A stretch of DNA of 6,363 bases, from positions 38,333-44,695 of the forward strand of contig DJMM01000034.1 of the NCBI GenBank assembly GCA_002435365.1, in the 5' to 3' direction. Under the pieces are notes generated by a model that was given only the letters and a program-made list of their open reading frames with translations, had not been told where the DNA came from and ran no database searches. Both the position numbers and the translations under genes were made by a program. Origin of the DNA: Ignavibacteriales bacterium UBA6490. GTDB lineage: Bacteria; Bacteroidota; Ignavibacteria; Ignavibacteriales; Ignavibacteriaceae. Of the stretch, positions 6,009-6,363 are shown in pieces; position 1 is the stretch's first letter; each line of letters begins with the position of its first letter.

Positions 6009-6042
6009 AAAAAATCCCTACCAACATTAGTTGATAGGGATT
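6009..6042 (-). terminator. Intrinsic terminator of the right-hand T9SS cargo gene
   Basis: On the minus strand AATCCCTATCAAC pairs with GTTGGTAGGGATT, 13 pairs including one U-G, around a four-base loop, followed by a T-run. The stem begins 22 bases after the stop codon at 6065. The wobble is a pair only in minus-strand RNA (it is a C-A mismatch on the plus strand), consistent with the gene's direction. Confidence 0.9.
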
Positions 6043-6064
6043 AGAATAGCTCTATTTTCTTTAC

Positions 6065-6363
6065 TTATTTCATCAAAATCATCTTCTTTGTCTGAATAAA
6101 TTTTCCTGTTTTCAATTGATAGAAATATACTCCACTGGGAAGATTAACTGCATTCCACGTTAACTCATACGTGCCAACTGTTTTTTCTGCGTTTACTAAT
6201 GTTTCAATTTCATTTGCAAGAACATCATAAATTTTAACTAGAACCTGTGATGTTTGGGGAACCGAGTATTTTATTTTTGTGCTAGGGTTGAATGGATTAG
6301 GCCAATTCTGAGAAAGTAAAAATTCCGTTAGTGCCTCATCAAGTTGTTCTTCTTCAACAAAAG
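6065..6363 (-). CDS. C-terminal end of a T9SS cargo protein (5' end outside window)
   Basis: An open frame enters from the right edge and ends at TAA (6067-6065), giving 98 residues. After a short acidic stretch (FVEEEQLDEALTEFLL) comes a complete T9SS type A sorting domain: QNWPNPFNPSTKIKYSVP, KIYDVLANEIETLV, GTYELTWNA, SGVYFYQLKTGKF and the basic end KKMILMK. The first motif has W where the other two tails have Y. The tail is closest to that of the gene at 1-2291 (SVP.(T/S)S.V..K.YD.L.NEIETLVN, GTY(D/E)LTWNA). Here the acidic stretch, not the PVE...TELNN linker, directly precedes the tail. The functional part of the protein lies outside the window, so its activity is unknown. Signal peptide and start are not visible. 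Confidence 0.92.
   Translation of the reverse strand, partial: FVEEEQLDEALTEFLLSQNWPNPFNPSTKIKYSVPQTSQVLVKIYDVLANEIETLVNAEKTVGTYELTWNAVNLPSGVYFYQLKTGKFIQTKKMILMK

Larger units (their letters stand above)
5728..6064. other. Intergenic gap between two T9SS cargo genes
   Basis: These 337 bases hold the leader and promoter of the downstream gene, a small hairpin at 5982-6000 and the terminator of the upstream gene at 6009-6042. No open frame with a plausible start is seen on either strand, so the two flanking genes appear to be separate transcription units. Confidence 0.7.

Overview
The window is AT-rich bacterial DNA. All four supported protein genes lie on the minus strand. Three of them end in the C-terminal sorting domain used by the Bacteroidota/Ignavibacteriota type IX secretion system (T9SS), with the N(Y/W)PNPFNP motif leading a short Ig-like fold. 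The exact wording of these tails (YDILGNEV, SG(V/L)Y.Y...AG, K(K/R)MIL(I/M)K), the shared PVE(F/L)...TELNN.GF...YRLKQ linker and the low GC suggest an Ignavibacteria-type member of the FCB group. This assignment rests on recalled family style, not on a search.

Read in minus-strand transcription order (right to left): (a) 6363-6065 is the C-terminal end of a T9SS cargo protein, closed by an intrinsic terminator at 6009-6042. (b) A 337-base gap (5728-6064) carries a strong sigma70-like promoter. (c) 5727-3976 encodes a 583-aa secreted protein with a signal peptide, ten exact 29-residue tandem repeats, a fibronectin-III-like linker and a T9SS tail. (d) After 73 bases comes a 188-aa lipoprotein (3902-3336), closed by a second terminator at 3281-3313. 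(e) About 1 kb without a convincing gene (2292-3335) holds a second promoter that matches the first in motif and spacing, and a small GC-richer patch able to fold. (f) 2291-1 is a long, uninterrupted gene running off the left edge: a signal peptide, 14 Ycf48/BNR-type propeller repeats, the same linker, and a T9SS tail cut by the window edge.

Taken together this is a small locus of cell-surface or secreted proteins. Three are T9SS cargo that share the same C-terminal export/anchoring module but carry unrelated N-terminal regions; the fourth is a lipoprotein probably transcribed with the 29-residue-repeat protein. No enzyme, defence system, mobile element or CRISPR array is recognisable. The points most worth following are the shared promoter architecture, the frame-locked 87-bp repeats with a nearly identical two-unit block at each end, and the 14-repeat propeller that looks like two seven-bladed rings.
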